From contig JARHVA010000157.1 of the NCBI GenBank assembly GCA_037957365.1, forward strand, positions 4,536,001 to 4,600,000: 64,000 bases of DNA. The letters are read 5' to 3'. The notes under the pieces were generated by a model. That model made no database searches and was not told the DNA's origin. It saw only the letters and a list, made by a program, of their open reading frames with translations. How positions within the stretch are numbered: the first letter of the stretch is position 1; each line of letters begins with the position of its first letter. Shown here piece by piece: positions 26,767 through 37,600 of the stretch. A program made the translations under genes and the position numbers. Source of the DNA: Torreya grandis (Eukaryota; Streptophyta; Pinopsida; Cupressales; Taxaceae).

Positions 26767-27211
26767 GTGAACAAAGGATAGATATTTACATGCAAGAGAG
26801 GAAAATAGAGCCTCATGAAGAAGAATAAAACAAGAGTAAGAAGGAAAAACCACTAAACAAGTAAGAAATAAGAGAAAGCAAAGAGGAGGCAAACCATCGC
26901 ACAAGCATGGATAAGAATAATGAATAAAATTTGATTGAAATTGAGTATAAAAAGGTTGAAGGTAAATTATAATAGGTTTATAATTAATCAAATACAAAGG
27001 TACAGTAGTGGGAACACCTTATAGAGGTAGAATATGCAATGACAAAGAATCTAGACAAAGCCAAGAGGAAGAAGTGCAAGAATTTGAATAGAAATAAGGA
27101 AAAAATAATGAAGCTTAGTAATCATGTGAACATGGAGGACCCTCAAAGAACAAATTAGAAGGAAAGAAATAAATATATAGGCTCAATTTTTCTTGCTCTT
27201 AGGGAGTATGA
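26767..27211 (+). other. E2 3' internal region
   Basis: Purine-rich, with short Lys/Glu-rich frames and stops. The bases before the 3' LTR (27,199-27,211, TTAGGGAGTATGA) are only weakly polypurine-like. Confidence 0.4.
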
Positions 27212-29849
27212 TGCAGGAGCATCAAGCCAATAGTTGTCATTTTGGTGTTTTGACAATAAATGGTCAAGTTATTCAATTTTGGAGTGTTCAAGTGTTTGAA
27301 AGAACTTTTAAGGTCTACATGTGGTCTTAGAATCCATTTTAGTCCCTTAGGGTGTGTTAAGTGACTTTTAGATACTTTCCCTCCAAAACAAGGATTTGAA
27401 AATTCAAATAATATATTCGAGTCTAAGAGGGACATTTTTGCTTGTTGAAATGTTAGATGAGAAAAAGTGGTTTGGGTGATTCATTCATGTCATAAGGAAG
27501 GGATTATAATGTATTTAGTGTTTAATGTCTAAAATAAGTCATTTTGAGTTAATGTAAGATTAGACACCCTTGTATGTTAGAGGTAGTTATATAAGGAAGT
27601 TGGTTTAACCAAATAAAAGTCTACATTGCAATGAGGAAGAGTTGTCATTGTATGGGGAGTAAGATGGCATAAAGGAATAAAAGATATATATCTGTGGATA
27701 AGATGAGGAGAGTCAGTGAATAAGGAAAGATTCAAACAAAATGAGAAACCCTCATGGGAGATGATCATGTCCATATATGGACAAAATTGTAATGAATATG
27801 GAGTCTATGAAAAAATAAAATTACTATGCATTATTACCTCTCCAAGGTAATGGATCATTCTTTGTTTAAATTTTGATTTATGTGAATTCATTAATCCCTA
27901 TACAACCCCTTTTATATGCAAGATTCAGTTTGATATCAATGAAGATAGACTTGCAATCCAACAAGGAAGTTGGCAATGAGATGGAGGAAAGTAAGGGATT
28001 GTTTTGTAGAAAATACCATGTTATTTTGACTAGGATATGACCCTCATATAGTTTTTATCATTGAGAGAGGTATGGTTTCAGATTTGACTACTAATCCAAA
28101 GTTAAAATTTATATGCAATTTTCCTTAATGGAAATATCTCTATCTATAGGGAAACCCTATTCACTCCAATGAATTATAAGAGAAATGAAATCATGAGATT
28201 AAGGGAACATGTGATCACTAGAATGGATTAAGTATGACAAGATTTTAGAGTAACAAGTTAAAGGTTGTTGTTATAAGGTTAAAACAAACCCTTGTCACAC
28301 ACAGTCAAACTACCATGTTGCCCAAGATATACACATGTATGATTAAGGGAGATTAAATACCCTATATTTTATAAGTTAAAAAATATTTTAAAGGTCATAA
28401 TTATTTATGAAACAAGGTGTATAAGTCCCTAGCTGGAAGGTTGTTCTTGGATTGAATTTTGGTAATACACAGACTACCTTATTTTACTGAGTTTGCATTG
28501 TTATTTCCTGAGTGTGAAGATTAATATTTGATGGAGTCCATATAATGAGAGATTTATTTGTTTCTAAAATATGGGAAAAATATTACTATGAAGTTTTTAA
28601 GTTTTCCACAACCTTTTCTTGCTGGGAAGTTACTCTTTCTTGCTAAACTGGTATACAGTCCTGTAAGAGAACCTTATTTCCTACACAATCATATTTAAAA
28701 AGGGATAAATTTACTCAAGGGAGTCAAGGAACATTTTTTTTATGGGAATAAAATAAGGGTTTAAGATCAAGTATGAGTAAATAATAACCCAAGTGAAGTA
28801 TAAATAGTTGAAAGTTGGAAAAAATAGTGGAAAATCCCTGCATAATTAAGAAAAATATGCATAGTCAACTAGACATTTGTTGTTTTTATCAAGAGAGGGG
28901 TATTATAAGGTGTATATACTATTAAAAAATGTGTAATACATAAATATATATCTAATAAATCTTATTTGGGTCCTTGAACAACTAAACAATGAAAGTTATG
29001 GCATTATAAAGGCTCTCGGCCTATGTGCAAGGTCTATAAACCCTAGCGCTAGGGTTTAGTCAATTCTAAGAGATTTAAAAATTGAAAAGTTACAAAAATT
29101 TGTGATTTTGGAATTATAATAATTATTTTTGAGATTAAAGTGTTTTTGGAGTGTATGGGTATGACATAGTATGAATATGGATAAATGAATGCAAATAGGG
29201 CTAGAATTAGGCTTAAAAGGGCTAATGGGAGTTCAACGAAGGGCTAGAAAGTGGTGTTAGGGATAGAGTGAGTTCATGAAAGTTAATAAATAGATGAATA
29301 TATAAAAATGGTTCCAAAATATATTTTTACATATTTAATAGAAGTAACTTTTTGAACAAAAAGGGAAAAAGGTGGAGAAACAGGGTACAAGCCTTGTTAA
29401 GGCACTGTGACCTTGAGGTACAAAAAGGTGTGGAATAATGTGATTGAGCTCTTATAAGGGACTAAATAATGTTTAATTATATTAATAAATACTATATATA
29501 ACAAAAATTTTATTCCTTTAAAGACAAAATAATATTTTACCCTTGAAGGCTATGGGTAACCTAGTGAAGAATCATTGAAGGTATAAGGTCAAGTTTGTCA
29601 AGTAAATGAATGTTGTGAGATATGAATTAAAGGTGAGAGTAATTTAAATGGTATAATAATATAAATAAATCTTATATTATTCCAAGTATTATAAAATAAG
29701 GGTCAAGGCATCAAGTATAGACAAAAGAGGAGGAAAACTAGTTGGATGTAAGTAAATCAAGAACAAGCTAGAACAAGTGAGTGTGCCTAGTTGGATTGGG
29801 ATTCAGATGATGAAAATATTGAATAATTTTCCCTAGTGCCTTTGCATCA
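27212..29849 (+). repeat. E2 3' LTR
   Basis: Full-length direct repeat of 21,733-24,369, one base longer. It ends GCATCA at 29,849, after which E1 sequence resumes. Confidence 0.87.
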
Positions 29850-29895
29850 TATTAATTAATATTTTTTTATATAAATTACCCATTTATTGATCATT

Positions 29896-29927
29896 AAGTG
29901 AGTCAATTTGATCTTAATGACTCACTT
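29896..29927. repeat. Perfect 10-bp inverted repeat in E1 pol
   Basis: AAGTGAGTCA at 29,896-29,905 and its exact complement TGACTCACTT at 29,918-29,927, separated by 12 bases. It lies in the decayed spacer between RNase H and integrase, 47 bases from the E2 end. Confidence 0.6.
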
Positions 29928-30049
29928 TTGCTCTCTGCTTAACTATGGAGGGCATGTCCTTGTAAGCAAGTAATGAATGATATGTGAGTGCCATTCTCCT
30001 CTTATCACATAGGATTAATTTATTTGTTAATTTTAGGTGCATGAGTTAG

Positions 30050-31450
30050 TTTTATTCATTAATTTTATGAGGCCCTATCCTCTTACCATTTTATTTTTTA
30101 TAATTTTAAGGTCAAATTCTTGAAGTTTGGCCATCCATTTCCCTTTCCTTTCTCTGATCTCATTCTGGATGAGCGTGAGTTTGAAAAATGGGTTAGGTAT
30201 AATGACATGTGTATTATTATATAGAATATAATGTCTTAACTTTTTTACATCCTTGATCAAGGCATATATCTACTTATCAATCATGAATTATTTTAGCTTT
30301 GCATCCTTCAAGTTGGTTCTCATGAATGTAATGGGGTGTTCATTATCTTCTAAATTTTGTGTCAATATTGAAATAATGGTATGTTATAAAATGAATTAAT
30401 ACATATAAAAATATTTATTTAAATATGGGATTATCAAGACTATGGATTGACCAATTTCCATTTTAATATCCTGGAAATATTTCTTTTGTTTTTTCATCCA
30501 CTCAATCTTGGCATCCTACTTCAGCATGACATTTAATGGTTTGATGATTTTTGGGAAACTAGAGATAAAATTTCTCATGAAGTTAATTTTTATAAATAAA
30601 TACTTCATATATTTCTTGATGTTGGGTGGGATTAGCTTGGAGATGGCCTAGACACAATCTAGATCAATGGGGATCCCTTCTTTATTGATAATATGGCCCA
30701 ATAGTTTTCCTTTAGTCACTCTAAAAAGGAATTTATTTGGGTTAAATGAAACTCCTTATCTCTTGCACATGTTTAAGACTTTATATAGATCATGGTCATC
30801 CCTATTCTTGGAAAATACTGTAAGATCATCCATGTAGATGATGATACACTACCCCACCATTCCCTGAAAAGTGAAATCCATCACTCTTTGGAAAGTGGCC
30901 CCTACATTGATTAGGTTGAATGACATCCTTTTATATGCAAAGGTCACCCATTTAGTGGTGAAAGATATATTCATCCTATCTTTTACCTTAACCAATACCT
31001 AGTTGTATCATGATAATCCATCTAAGAAATATATCATCTTTGAGCCACTTACCATCTGTATTACTTCATCCAAAGAAGGTAGGGGATAATTGTCCTTTTC
31101 TGAGGATCTATTTAAGTTCCTAAAATCCACACAACCTAATTTATCTATTCTTTTTTTTGATAAATACTAAATTATCTACCTAGGTTGATTACCTAATTTT
31201 GAAAACAATCTTGGCATCCAAGAGCTATTGTACCTCAATCTCTATGAGAGGTTCCACGACTAGATTTATTGGCCTCTATCTCTACCTAAATGGGTTGTGT
31301 TCTAGTATTAAAAGGATGGAGTGGGTAATGACCCTAGGATCAAATATATTTAGGTCATAATATGTCCAAGCAATGACATCCTTTTAATCTATAAGTAATC
31401 CCTTCATCTTGTGTTTTCACTTTTATTATAGCTTAGACATATATTCACCA
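30050..31450 (-). pseudogene. E1 reverse transcriptase and RNase H
   Basis: Reverse transcriptase copies element RNA into DNA, and RNase H removes the RNA. On the minus strand the RT reads a segment like EVQ.LLDAKIVFKIR, then ELK.ILRKG and SGSKMIYFLDG (about 31,060), TFAYKRMSFNLINVGATFQR (about 30,950-30,890) and YMDDLTVFSK with the catalytic YMDD at 30,825-30,836 intact. GKLLGHIINKEGIPIDLD follows near 30,690. The RNase H end has KKLRHYILYNNTHVII and RKGKWMAKLQEFDLKI (30,260-30,075), then GLIKLMNKTN. Stops and a few frame changes break the polyprotein. The motif set fits the plant gypsy group with a second, archaeal-type RNase H rather than chromoviruses. E2 separates it from integrase. Confidence 0.88.
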
Positions 31451-31769
31451 TTTGGGGAGCCTAATTAATTCTTAAGTTTTCTTTGGAAAATTTATATTTA
31501 GTTTCTTTTAGATATTTATGCTTCTAGGCCTGAGGGTCAATGTCAAAAGATCATTCCAAAGAAACCATGACCAAAGAAATTTGATTTTATTTTAGTTGTA
31601 GAACACCTATTTCACCCATATCTTTAGTCTGCATAGGTTGGATATTTCCTTCATCTATTATGTGGGCCTCAAAAGCTCCTAAATTGTTCAAGAATTGTAT
31701 GATTTATCGATCATCATCATACACCTAGAATTTGTGCACATTTTCAAGGATATAAGGCCATGGGACCAA

Positions 31770-32210
31770 TTCCATTAAAAATTTCTACATATTTGAGTCT
31801 TGAAGTGGTGCCAAATTGGTGGTGGAAGCTGCCAACAAATAAAATATTTGATTCTTTTCTCTTGGGATAAACTTAATGAAAAATTATTTAAAGGATTCAA
31901 TTAAGTCCCAAGCTCAGTAATTTTACTTATTTAGGTATGCAACCTTGCACTGTTACTTATTTCTAATCTAGCTCACAACTAACTCTGAATCAACAAACAC
32001 TAGTAGTTGTTTGGCATTTTTATTTAACATGAATTATAATCCTACGATCAGGGCTTCATATTTATCTTGATTATTGGTGCAAGGGAACTAAAATCTATAA
32101 TAAATGAGGTACTAATTACCTTCTAGGTCTATCAAGGCCACACCTATACTAGAACCTTACTTTGAATGAACTCCATTGAAGTGTAGAGTCCATAATTTAG
32201 AATGACCTTC
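31770..32210 (-). pseudogene. E1 second (archaeal-type) RNase H domain, upstream of RT
   Basis: Minus-strand translation gives LWTLHFNGVHSK (about 32,190), FPCTNNQDKYEALIVGL (about 32,080-32,035), AKQLLVFVDSELVV (about 32,000) and FIKFIPREKNQIFYLLAAS (about 31,880-31,825). This is the RNase H fold seen as the extra, archaeal-type RNase H of Tat-group plant retrotransposons (RVT_3-like). Of the expected acidic residues, the first is Asn (HFNG for FDG), the Glu in KYEAL and the Asp in VDSE are present, and the last Asp is lost. Several stops interrupt it. Position is notable: it lies between protease and RT, not between RNase H and integrase as in the usual description of Tat elements. Confidence 0.8.
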
Positions 32211-32611
32211 AAATTTTTGTTCATTCAATTGTTGTTTGGTGGTGAATATGTACACACCTACATATGTCGATACAAATTCAACTTGCTCATTTTTAATGTT
32301 GTACTTAGTGATCAATTACTTCATTTTTAGCTCTTTATCTACCTTGATTTGATTTAGTACCCCCTTACAAGTTAGCCACATATGGGATAAATATGTGGCC
32401 ATGTACCCATTTGATGTTTTGGACCAATCTCAACTTAATAATAAGTTATATGATTCTAAGATATCAATGACCAATATTTCAATAGTCTATTGTACACATA
32501 GATCTAATACTAACTGTATGTGAATGTTTTTAGATTCTTGGACACATGGGATTGAGTATTTATCCAACTATAATACCACTCTTTTTGACTTATCAAGAGT
32601 CAAACCCAATT

Positions 32612-32866
32612 TTAGGCAAAAAATGTATACATCATATTGGTTGATGTCCTATAATAAATTAGGTAGTTATGTATATTTTTATTGAACATTCTAACTATCA
32701 ATAAGAATGATGGTACCTCAGGTTTATCCTTGTACATCATTAGATTTACATGGGTAATTTTGGACTTGTTAGAAGTCCTCCCTATCAGGGCTTTGAGTAA
32801 TATCTCTGTATGTTTAGTGATCTGAGCTAGCTCATGAAGATTGATATTAGATTTAATATTTTTCAT
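32612..32866 (-). pseudogene. E1 aspartic protease region
   Basis: An 84-codon open stretch. The order NLHELAQITKHTEILLKALIG, then VPSFLLIVRMFNKNIHNYLI, then YYRTSTNMMY matches the gag-protease junction of plant gypsy elements, where the last part is normally a DSGAS-type active site. Here Asp and Gly of that motif are gone (YYRTST), so the protease is inactive. The stretch down to about 32,210 continues the post-protease linker (for example SKTSNGYMATYLSHMWLTCK, about 32,430-32,370) with stops. Confidence 0.75.
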
Positions 32867-34640
32867 GTCTTCAACAATATTATATCCTCCCTTGCCCTAA
32901 TTCTTAAAGCTCTGTGACTGGTCCTTTTGATTAAGAGGATGATTATCCCTCTTGGGTAGAGGTTAATAATATCTAATTGGTAGGAGAATATTTTTTTTAT
33001 CATTCAAATTAGGAAGAGTTATGGCACTATTATTTGGAGGTGTTGAATAAGTCGTAGGCTACTTGATTCTCAAGTTGTAATTATTCTAGACCTGCTGATA
33101 TTGATAGAAAACATGAACCTCATCTGTGTTATCTTGATGTTCATTATCATCTTCCTTTGGGAATGGGAAGTTGTAAGTATCAAAAAACATAGTCATGCTA
33201 GGGTTTCCCAAATAATTTGATGAAGATGGCTCTTGATGATTAACAAAATTTTATTGCCTTTTAGATTCTAATTGTAAGATTTTGAAAGCAGTGCAGAAAT
33301 TGATACAATCTAGTTTCTCATATTATGTAGTTTAATGGACCCGATACTAGTTTAGAAGAGTTTGATTCATAATATTGATCTCTAATATCCTATTAGAAGG
33401 AACATAAAATTATTTATTGTTCCTATACTTATTGAAAGCCCTATTATACCCTTGGAACCCATAACCTTGATTGTTCTGGTTAGAGTTTTGTCCACCTATA
33501 TTACTTATACATTTTTGCATGCTAAAGAATTCATTACTCAATTTTTATTGCATCCTATGGATGGCTTCCATCTTAGTATTGATTGATTTAGGAGCATTTT
33601 CCTATGTGGAAGTGTTATTAACTGGTATAAAATGCTAATTCTAGCCCTGATGGTTAGAAGTAAAATTGTTCAAGAAATTAGAATGTTGATGTTGGTTAAC
33701 ATAGGCTAATAGTAATTGGTTATGGACCGAGTTCTAGTTTTGTATTCCAAAATTATAGGTTACATTAGATATTGGGTTAAAATTTGGGTAGATAGGTCCA
33801 AGACTAAGTGGAGGTAATGATTGTAACTGAGGATACAACTAGTTGTTTATATTAATTGCCTCTCTATAAGCCAAGGGTAAAGTATCAATACCAACAACTC
33901 TACATAAAAATATAGTAGTCATGAAATCTAGGGAATTTTTATAAATTTATAAGGCTAATGGCTCATTAGGTTAATAGAAAAAATCCAATCTGCTATACAT
34001 CTTTTGAAATCAAGCATTTAAAGCTTAGATTGGCTCATTAGGCTCATTTGTCATACTGGCAAAGTGTTGATAGATAAAAATTGCACTGGTATCCTAACCA
34101 AACTGGGCTAATAAGGTATCTTGAAATTATGTCTAGGTTGTGATTTCCCCTTCCAAAATATTTAGAGACTAGTCATAGGCTACTTCTTACTAAGTGAAAG
34201 GGAATAATATGTAAGCCACATCCTAATGAATTACATTTAATATCCCTAAGGTTGATCTGAAGGCCTTTATATGTTATTATACAATCCTTACTCTTAAGGG
34301 AGCAAGGGAGGGGAGATATTTATTTAGGTTTCTAGGCAAATCATTCATCGCTCTTATAACATTTGTAGCCGAGCTAGTCAACCAAGCTAGGGACTAGGTT
34401 AAAGTGGAGGATTAAGAGTTGGATTCTAGGGATGGGCCATTAGAACTATTAGACAATGAGTCTATGTTTCTAGAGATTATGGATTTACCTGGGAATCCTA
34501 GAAATACCTCTATTAGACCTAACCTTTATATGGATATCCAAAGGTGGTTGTAATAGGTTATTGTTTGAGGTTGATCATGTTAGTCATCTGGGTGCATCCA
34601 ATGTAACTTAAGTGATTTTAATTTTTAGGATAGAGGTGGA
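32867..34640 (-). pseudogene. E1 gag
   Basis: Capsid-type gag, whose product packages element RNA in cytoplasmic particles. The minus strand gives FQDTLLAQFGQDTSA and NEPNEPI followed by FQKMYSRLDFFY and PNEPLAL (about 34,110-33,950), matching the Ty3 retrotransposon gag domain (W..F...F..F / F...FQ.L...P). A Gln/Asn/Tyr-rich region (NSNQNNQGYGFQGYNRAF, about 33,495-33,440) follows. I saw no CCHC zinc knuckle. It is broken by many stops and frame changes. Gag next to the 34,686-41,074 repeat identifies that copy as the 5' LTR. Confidence 0.75.
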
Positions 34641-34685
34641 AGATGGAGGCCCTCCTTCTAGTGCCAATTTTAAAAATTCTATTGA

Positions 34686-37600
34686 TGTAATTTTTACACA
34701 CACCCCTAGATTTTCTTATGAGGTTGTCTTTAATGTTTTAGGATTAGTGAATAGGATCACTCCATGGCACGAGTTATAGGGTATTCAATTTTATAACAAC
34801 CTATTCGTGGAATAATGGTTGAGCAACATAGATTGTTTACCATGAGTGGATTGTCTATGGATGAAATTAAATCTACATGGAGTGAGATTAAGTATTATTT
34901 TTTCTAACAAAGGTGGGTAGGATTATAAAATAAACTACAAAAAGAGGGAAAAGTAAGATAGAAAAGGAAGGTTTATGGAAAATCCAAGGATAAAGCCTTT
35001 AAAAACTAATATTTGAGATCAAGTAGGATAGAGTATCTAAACCAATAATTTTTTCAAAATGACGTAGCACATAAAAAAACAAATATAGTTAAAGACTAAA
35101 AGGGAATGAGAACACAATATACTCAAACATGCATAAATCAAAGGTTGCCTAATTGCCAGATTACTGTTGCACATCTACAAGAAGATTATGATAAGAATGA
35201 AAAAGATTTTCAAATCATCTATAACTAAAAATTAAAGAATGTATTTTAAAATAGATACTTCATACACAAATTTAGACACTAATATACCAGAATTATGGAA
35301 TGTCCAAACAATCCACAGAATTGTAAAAGAATGAATATTTGCACATCAAGACCAAGTCAAGTAAAACTTATTTGAATTTACTATTAATATTAATAGCCAA
35401 AATTCCCCCCCCCTTTTGTGATCAAGAAGTCACATGTATTAATAATCTTGGGATGGGGAAGACCTCATATCTTCAATCTTTGCCTAGTTTTACAAGTCCA
35501 AAAATATAGCCTCTAGTTTAAAACTCATGCAAGGATGCATATTGTAATGATAACAATAAAAAATATTTTCCAACCCAAAATAAATTATGCATGTACAATA
35601 ATAGATGGGGAACCAAAGTCCCACTTTGATGACAATCATGCAAATACATCATTATTATAAAATTAGAATATTGATGGCATACCACTACTTGAATTAGCTG
35701 ATGAAGACACTATAGTTATAACTATGGTGTAGACTGAGAGCTTTATGAAGTTGGGGCACTAACTACCAGTTGTATGAATTATAGACCTAGAAGATACTTC
35801 TTTATCCTTTAGAACTTCACCCAGTGCATATTTTTTATCAAATTATTTATCTATGACCTAAAAATTCAATAGTGAAGGCTTCAAGATCTTGGTTTCTTTA
35901 ATCATTAACCTACTTTGCTCTACCTCCAAAATTTTAAACTCAACTACTAAGGCTTCAACCCTTATCACCCTATCTTTTGAAAAACTTACAAACTATATCA
36001 CTTCTTCATTGGATTTATATAATACACCTTCTAATTATTGTTTGAATTCTTCCACAACTAAGTGGAGAAGGTTGTAAAAATTTGGTTGATTCACTAGCTA
36101 CCCTATTTGGGTGATCACCCTAGTTACCCACATGTCAACCAAAATTTATAATGCTTTAGCTTCAGCCTCTTGATTTAAAAAAGACTCAAAAAATTAATCA
36201 TTGATCTATGCCAATTTAGGGAGGTATCCCTTTTGGAAATCACATAATTTAAGCACCAAGAATCATCCATGTTGGTCATTAAATTTAGCTAATCAAAGGT
36301 AATGATTTTAAAAAACTAGAATAGGAATTTTAATCTCCTTTCTTTGTCTTACATCTTATTCCATAATCTAACCATCTCTTCTCTATGGGCCTGATTCACT
36401 GTCCTAGATACTCTAATGTTGAGCAAGATGTTATACAATTTTGTAGCTACACTCTATACCTCATCAATTAGCTCTTGAGGAGCTTGAATTATATTCATCA
36501 ATTTTCACCTCTTCAAGGCTTCCTCAATGCTTTGATGGATCTCTTTTAGTGCTGACCTAGTAGAATCAACCAAATTATTGAAATCCTCAATGTACTCTAT
36601 AGGGTCATTAGGGTTCCTCTTGGGTATTTTAGCCATTATAAATGAATTCTCTCTCTGTTCAAATTTTATCTTTGGCTTTGTTTGTGTATTTATCATTTTC
36701 CTCTTCCTCACTCTCTATATGATCCCATTCTCTTTGTCAAACCTTGTATAAAATGTGAGAAGCTCTACCATAACTATATTTTTCATCTCCCTTACCCTTT
36801 GAGCAACTATTAATTCACTTATTTCTTCTCTTTGGGTAAGTTCTGAAGATGTAGAAGCTTGAGAGGCCATAATAAGGGATGTGGTTATTGGAAGAGACAT
36901 GGTTGGAAATGAGGCAATTATTATATGGGAATTTTGGGAAGCTTTTAGCCTACCACTTTCCAAGGAGAGGCTTATTTTATTGGTGTCACCTTAGCCAAGA
37001 ATTTGGTCAACCCCAAGGTTATTTCCATAGTCATGGTTAATTTTGGAAAGTTAGTGTCTAGGGCATAGGAAGCTCTAACTGGTTACCTTCCTTCTTGGGG
37101 TTGGCGGTTTATTAAAAATGGACACTATAAATAGATTCTCAAAATGGAAATTTGAGATTCTTTATTATTTTTGGTATGGAAATAATGTTAGAATCTATAC
37201 TAGTGACAATAGAAGTGGAAGATGTAATAATAGGTATTATTATATGTAGACTTACACTTGGATTTTGTATAGTAGGTAATGATGAAATAAAATATGAAAC
37301 TACCTCATAAATCTTTTGGGTTTTCTCTAGTGTGAGTTTAACCAAGGTGTCTCTTGATTTCTATGCTCCTAGACTCGAATTATTTTTGCTTTCTCTAGCT
37401 AAACTTCTTCATCATCTGGTTATGCTATCCCTATAACTAGGTCTTCTTCTTTTGATGTATAGTTAACCAAATATTTTAATTACTTTGATTACTCCTCTTC
37501 TTCCTAATCCATTTCATCTTCATTATCTTTCTCTTCTTCCTCAACATCTTATTTAATGATAGGGATACCAAGAGATGGCCTCGTTTCTAGATTTCTACCC

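Larger units (their letters stand above)
21733..29849 (+). mobile_element. E2: large non-autonomous-type LTR element nested in E1
   Basis: Two direct repeats of 2,637 and 2,638 bases, each TG...CA (TGTAGG/TGCAGG at the left, GAATCA/GCATCA at the right), flank a 2.84-kb internal region. In a 117-base comparison near the left ends the LTRs differ at 9 positions. Plus orientation is suggested by a degenerate initiator-Met-type primer site just inside the left LTR and by the long reading frame on the plus strand. No gag, protease, RT or integrase motif was found, so it resembles the LARD class (large LTRs, non-coding or atypical interior). It sits between the RNase H and integrase of E1 and is thus younger than E1. 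No clean 5-base target duplication is visible (GCTAA left, TATTA right). Confidence 0.85.

Noticed and set aside
25073..26997. Series of long minus-strand open frames rich in Leu, Phe, Tyr and Ser
   Set aside because: They are the reverse complement of the purine-rich E2 interior; the bias removes stops from that strand. They look like chains of hydrophobic residues with no domain.
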